NCBI RefSeq assembly: GCF_009733815.1
Contig: NZ_WNXY01000006.1
Span: 114,032-178,031, forward strand
Direction of reading: 5' to 3'
Length of the DNA: 64,000 nucleotides
DNA from: Pseudactinotalea suaedae
Lineage (GTDB): Bacteria; Actinomycetota; Actinomycetes; Actinomycetales; Beutenbergiaceae
A program made the position numbers and the translations under genes. Below the pieces are notes generated by a model. It saw only the letters and a program-made list of their open reading frames with translations. It was not told where the DNA came from and did no database searches. Shown here one piece after another: positions 61,591-64,000 of this stretch (its first letter is position 1; each line of letters begins with the position of its first letter).

Positions 61591-62223
61591 TCAGCGCTTG
61601 ACGGCGACCAGCAGGCCGCCGCCGACCGGGAGGAGCGCGGGCAGGAGGCGCTCGTCCTCGCGGATGCGCTTGCCGAGCTCGCGCATCGCGACCGTGTCCT
61701 CGTCGCGCCGCGCGGGGTCGGCCACGCGGTCGTGCCAGAGCGCGTCGTTGACGGCGAGCGCGCCACCGGTGCGGAGCATCCGGACCGCCTGGTCGGCGTA
61801 GTCGCTCGCCTCGGCGGGGTCGCCGTCGACGTAGACGAGGTCGTAGGCGCCGTCGGCGAGGCGGGGGAGGACGTCGAGCGCCCGGCCGGAGATCGTGCGG
61901 GTGCGGGTCGACTTGATGCCGGCCGCGGCGAAGGCCTCCTTGGCGGCGCGCTGGTGCTCGACCTCGACGTCGATGGTGGTGAGCACGCCGTCGGGAGCCA
62001 TGCCCTCGAGCAGCCACAGCCCGGACACACCGGTGCCGGTGCCGATCTCGGCGACGGCCCGCGCGTGCAGCGCGGCGGCGAGCAGCCGCAGCGTCACGCC
62101 GGTGCCCGCGGACACCGCGTCGATGCCGAGCTCCTCGGCGCGGTCGCGCGCGTCGCGGACCGTCTCGGGCTCGGTGCTGAACTCCTCGGTGTAGGCCCAG
62201 CTCTGGATCTTGTCGCTGGCGAT
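61591..62223 (-). CDS. O-methyltransferase family 3 protein
   Basis: An AdoMet-dependent O-methyltransferase of about 210 residues. The binding motif AVAEIGTGTGVSGLWLLEGM is followed by TTIDVEVEHQRAAKEAF and DLVYVDGDPAE. The true N-terminus, SDKIQSWAYTEEF, lies upstream of any ATG, GTG or TTG in frame. The only good ribosome site, GGGAGG (62235-62230), is followed after six bases by ATC 62223-62221, the second of two ATC codons. I mark that as the start. GTG 62115 would remove the first helix. Confidence 0.75.
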   Translation of the reverse strand: MASDKIQSWAYTEEFSTEPETVRDARDRAEELGIDAVSAGTGVTLRLLAAALHARAVAEIGTGTGVSGLWLLEGMAPDGVLTTIDVEVEHQRAAKEAFAAAGIKSTRTRTISGRALDVLPRLADGAYDLVYVDGDPAEASDYADQAVRMLRTGGALAVNDALWHDRVADPARRDEDTVAMRELGKRIREDERLLPALLPVGGGLLVAVKR

Positions 62224-62396
62224 GATGAGCCTCCCGTGGCCGTGTCCTGTGAGATGCAGGCGGGCTGGCCTGTGAAGGACGACCCTAGCGCGCGGGAAAC
62301 CCGCAGGTGCGGTGCCCCGCGGCGGAACAGGGAAGCCCGCTCGCGCGTTCCACTCTCAGGAAACACCCAGCCCGGCGGCCTACCGTCGGTACCACG

Positions 62397-63014
62397 ATGA
62401 CCACCAAGGACGTGCACGTGCCCCAGGTCCAGGCCCCAGACGCCACCGCGACGGTGGACGCTGCGGCATGGCAGCCGCCCACCTGGGAGGAGATCGTCAC
62501 GCAGCACACCGACCGCGTGTACCGGCTCGCCTACCGGCTCACGGGCAACAAGGCCGACGCCGAGGACCTCACGCAGGAGACCTTCGTGCGGGTGTTCCGG
62601 TCGTTGGACCGCTACCAGCCGGGCACGTTCGAGGGCTGGCTGCACCGCATCACCACCAACCTCTTCCTCGACGGCGCCCGCCGCAAGACCCGGTTGCGCT
62701 TCGACGTGCTGGGGGAGTCCGCCGAACGGCTGCCTGCGACCGACCGCACCTCGCCGGAGCGCGGCTTCGAGCACGAGAACCTCGACGTCGACATCCAGGA
62801 CGCACTGAACGCGCTCAAGCCGCAGTTCCGCGCCGCTGTGGTGCTGTGCGACATCGAGGGTCTGTCCTACGAGGAGATCGGCGCGACGCTCGGCATCTCG
62901 ACCGGGACGGTGCGCTCCCGCATCCACCGTGGTCGCGCCCAGCTGCGCGAGGCGCTCGCCCACCGGGCGCCGCGCCCCACGCACACGTTCCGTCCGGGGA
63001 TCACCCCGGCATGA
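62397..63014 (+). CDS. sigE: ECF sigma factor, SigE/RpoE-like
   Basis: A 205-residue extracytoplasmic-function sigma factor. Region 2 has [31 protein letters not shown] (about residues 42-72) followed by [16 protein letters not shown]; region 4 has [45 protein letters not shown] 62397 matches the motif position. Its stop overlaps the anti-sigma start. The order sigma factor, zinc-type anti-sigma factor, then a further exported-type gene matches the mycobacterial sigE-rseA-htrA locus, which responds to envelope stress. Confidence 0.9.
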   Translation: MTTKDVHVPQVQAPDATATVDAAAWQPPTWEEIVTQHTDRVYRLAYRLTGNKADAEDLTQETFVRVFRSLDRYQPGTFEGWLHRITTNLFLDGARRKTRLRFDVLGESAERLPATDRTSPERGFEHENLDVDIQDALNALKPQFRAAVVLCDIEGLSYEEIGATLGISTGTVRSRIHRGRAQLREALAHRAPRPTHTFRPGITPA

Positions 63015-63808
63015 GCCACCTCGGTGCCCTCATCACGCCGTACGTCGACGGCGAGCTGAGCCCTGCCCGCGCGGCAGAGGCGCGGGCGCACCTGAGCGTG
63101 TGCGGCGAGTGCCGGAGCGTGCTGGCCATGGAGCAGGCTGCCCGCCGCCGCACCCAGAACTCGGCACGGAGCCTGCAGGCCAGCGCGGAGCTGACCGCAC
63201 GTCTGCTCGCCATGCCCGCAGGTCCGGTGCCGCTCGGTGCCGAGCCGCGCCGGTCGCGGCTCGCGCCGTTCGTCCTGGGGGGCGGCGTCACGCTCGTCGG
63301 GCTGTTCGTGCTCACGCTCGTGGTGCTCGGTGGTCCTCGCCCGGATCAGCACCCGAGCGCGCTCCTCGCCGCGACCGACGCCCCGGCGGCCGACATCACC
63401 GACACCGCCACGACGCCGGTCGCCACCCGCCCCGGCTCGGCGCAGGCGAGCACGGCCGGCTGGGCGCTGCCCGCGAACCACACGGTCAACCGCCTCGATC
63501 TCCTCGACGACGGCGGCACCGAGACCCTCGACGTGGTCGTCGACACCGCGGCCGGCGAGGTCCGGCTGCTGGAGCGCGTCGGAACCCTCGACGAGCGCGT
63601 CACCTCGCTCGTGGACTCCCTGAGGATCGGCGATCACACGGCCTATCTCGTGGACGGGTGGTACGTGCTGGAGTCCGGCCCCTGCGTCGTCGCGGTGCTC
63701 GCGGAGTCCGAGGCGGCCGCCGAGGCGGTGATCGCCCAGCTCCCGGCGCCCTCACCCGACGGCATCCTCGGGCGCATGGTCGACGGCTGGCACGTGCTCG
63801 TCGGGTGA
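63011..63808 (+). CDS. Membrane anti-sigma factor with zinc-binding motif
   Basis: A 265-residue protein. The ZAS motif HLSVCGEC puts zinc ligands at His27, Cys31 and Cys34, in a cytoplasmic domain that would hold the sigma factor. One transmembrane helix lies at about residues 88-108 ([25 protein letters not shown]), leaving an extracytoplasmic C-terminal domain of about 150 residues. ATG 63011 overlaps the sigma-factor stop (ATGA). Confidence 0.88.
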   Translation: MSHLGALITPYVDGELSPARAAEARAHLSVCGECRSVLAMEQAARRRTQNSARSLQASAELTARLLAMPAGPVPLGAEPRRSRLAPFVLGGGVTLVGLFVLTLVVLGGPRPDQHPSALLAATDAPAADITDTATTPVATRPGSAQASTAGWALPANHTVNRLDLLDDGGTETLDVVVDTAAGEVRLLERVGTLDERVTSLVDSLRIGDHTAYLVDGWYVLESGPCVVAVLAESEAAAEAVIAQLPAPSPDGILGRMVDGWHVLVG

Positions 63809-63826
63809 TCACCTCGGCCACGGGGC

Positions 63827-63854
63827 GAGAACACCCGCCGTTCTCGGTGAGAAT
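63827..63854 (+). promoter_or_regulatory. Candidate promoter and operator before the last gene
   Basis: An inverted repeat GAGAAC (63827-63832)/GTTCTC (63840-63845) with a 7-bp spacer is followed by a -10-like GAGAAT (63849-63854) exactly six bases before ATG 63861. It suggests a separate leaderless promoter inside the sigma-factor locus. Confidence 0.45.
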
Positions 63855-63860
63855 GTCCCC

Positions 63861-64000
63861 ATGACGTCCCCGCACGACGACGCGTGGGCGCCTCTCGGAG
63901 GCGCTGCGCCCGCGCCTGCCCGCCCGGTCCCGCAGGGCCCGGCGACGGCGGAGCAGCCCGGCGCGCCGGGCCCGGCCCCCGCGCGGCTCGTGCCGGGCGA
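63861..64000 (+). CDS. N-terminus of a Pro/Ala-rich protein, possibly an HtrA-like protease (partial)
   Basis: ATG 63861 opens a frame that continues past the window edge. The 46 visible residues (MTSPHDDAWAPLGGAAPAPARP and onward) are disordered and rich in Pro and Ala, as in the cytoplasmic N-terminal tails of actinobacterial HtrA-type membrane proteases. A protease at this position would match the sigE-rseA-htrA order. No domain is visible, so the assignment rests on context alone. Confidence 0.45.
   Translation, partial: MTSPHDDAWAPLGGAAPAPARPVPQGPATAEQPGAPGPAPARLVPG

Overview
The window is a stretch of chromosome from a very GC-rich actinobacterium. Codon third positions are almost always G or C, GTG and TTG starts are common, there is a menaquinone-type three-subunit succinate dehydrogenase, and several landmarks are typical of Actinobacteria (DUF3117, an LpdA-type quinone reductase, an ECF sigma factor with a zinc-type anti-sigma factor, Tat-exported lipoproteins). 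The mix of genes suggests Micrococcales, but I cannot name a genus. I saw no rRNA or tRNA genes, no complete insertion sequence and no phage genes.

Layout. 1-4907: tail of an MMPL transporter, a TetR regulator, exonuclease III, galactokinase (reverse), a 2H phosphodiesterase and a YihY/BrkB membrane protein. 4908-5559: a gene-free, repeat-rich stretch. 5560-12691: a LacI-controlled sugar operon (binding protein, two permeases, a GH130-like enzyme and a Tat-exported six-hairpin-like protein). 12692-14068: a DUF559-domain gene with a probable frameshift, bordered by palindromes. 14069-17675: succinate dehydrogenase (reverse). 17786-20403: mannose-1-phosphate guanylyltransferase and an M20 amidohydrolase, separated by a helically phased repeat array.

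20544-30524 is a nucleoside uptake and salvage block: BMP lipoprotein, double ATPase, two permeases, cytidine deaminase, thymidine phosphorylase, two DUF202 proteins, an unknown protein and adenosine deaminase. Deoxyribose-phosphate aldolase with two aldehyde dehydrogenase-type genes (39100-42456), and purine nucleoside phosphorylase with a phosphohexomutase (45410-47982), complete a route from imported nucleosides to bases and central carbon. 30616-33923 is a split amino-acid ABC system interrupted by a LysE exporter. 33963-38963 holds DUF1801, an SRPBCC/ArsR pair diverging from a membrane protein, and a secreted GH43-type enzyme. 42507-45319 is a DUF6177/DUF6507/effector-like trio of the kind linked to type VII secretion.

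48016-53392: quinone reductase, DapE-type deacylase, LOG-like protein, DUF3117 and leucyl aminopeptidase. 53432-54415: a second DUF559-domain gene, enclosed by two inverted copies of a 51-bp palindromic element. 54704-61436: an operon for uronate-type sugars (ABC importer, IclR, enolase-superfamily enzyme, KduI, KduD). 61591-64000: O-methyltransferase, ECF sigma factor, anti-sigma factor and the start of a further gene, possibly a protease.

Most notable is a family of five elements, each exactly 51 bp, with a fixed GGAAAGCG-type head joined to a 39-nt hairpin whose stems show compensatory changes. Two of them bracket a DUF559 gene and two others form a MITE-like pair. The other DUF559 gene is bordered by a different palindrome family. 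About a dozen genes carry a -10-like hexamer 6-8 nt before the start codon, which predicts leaderless mRNAs and helps to fix their starts.
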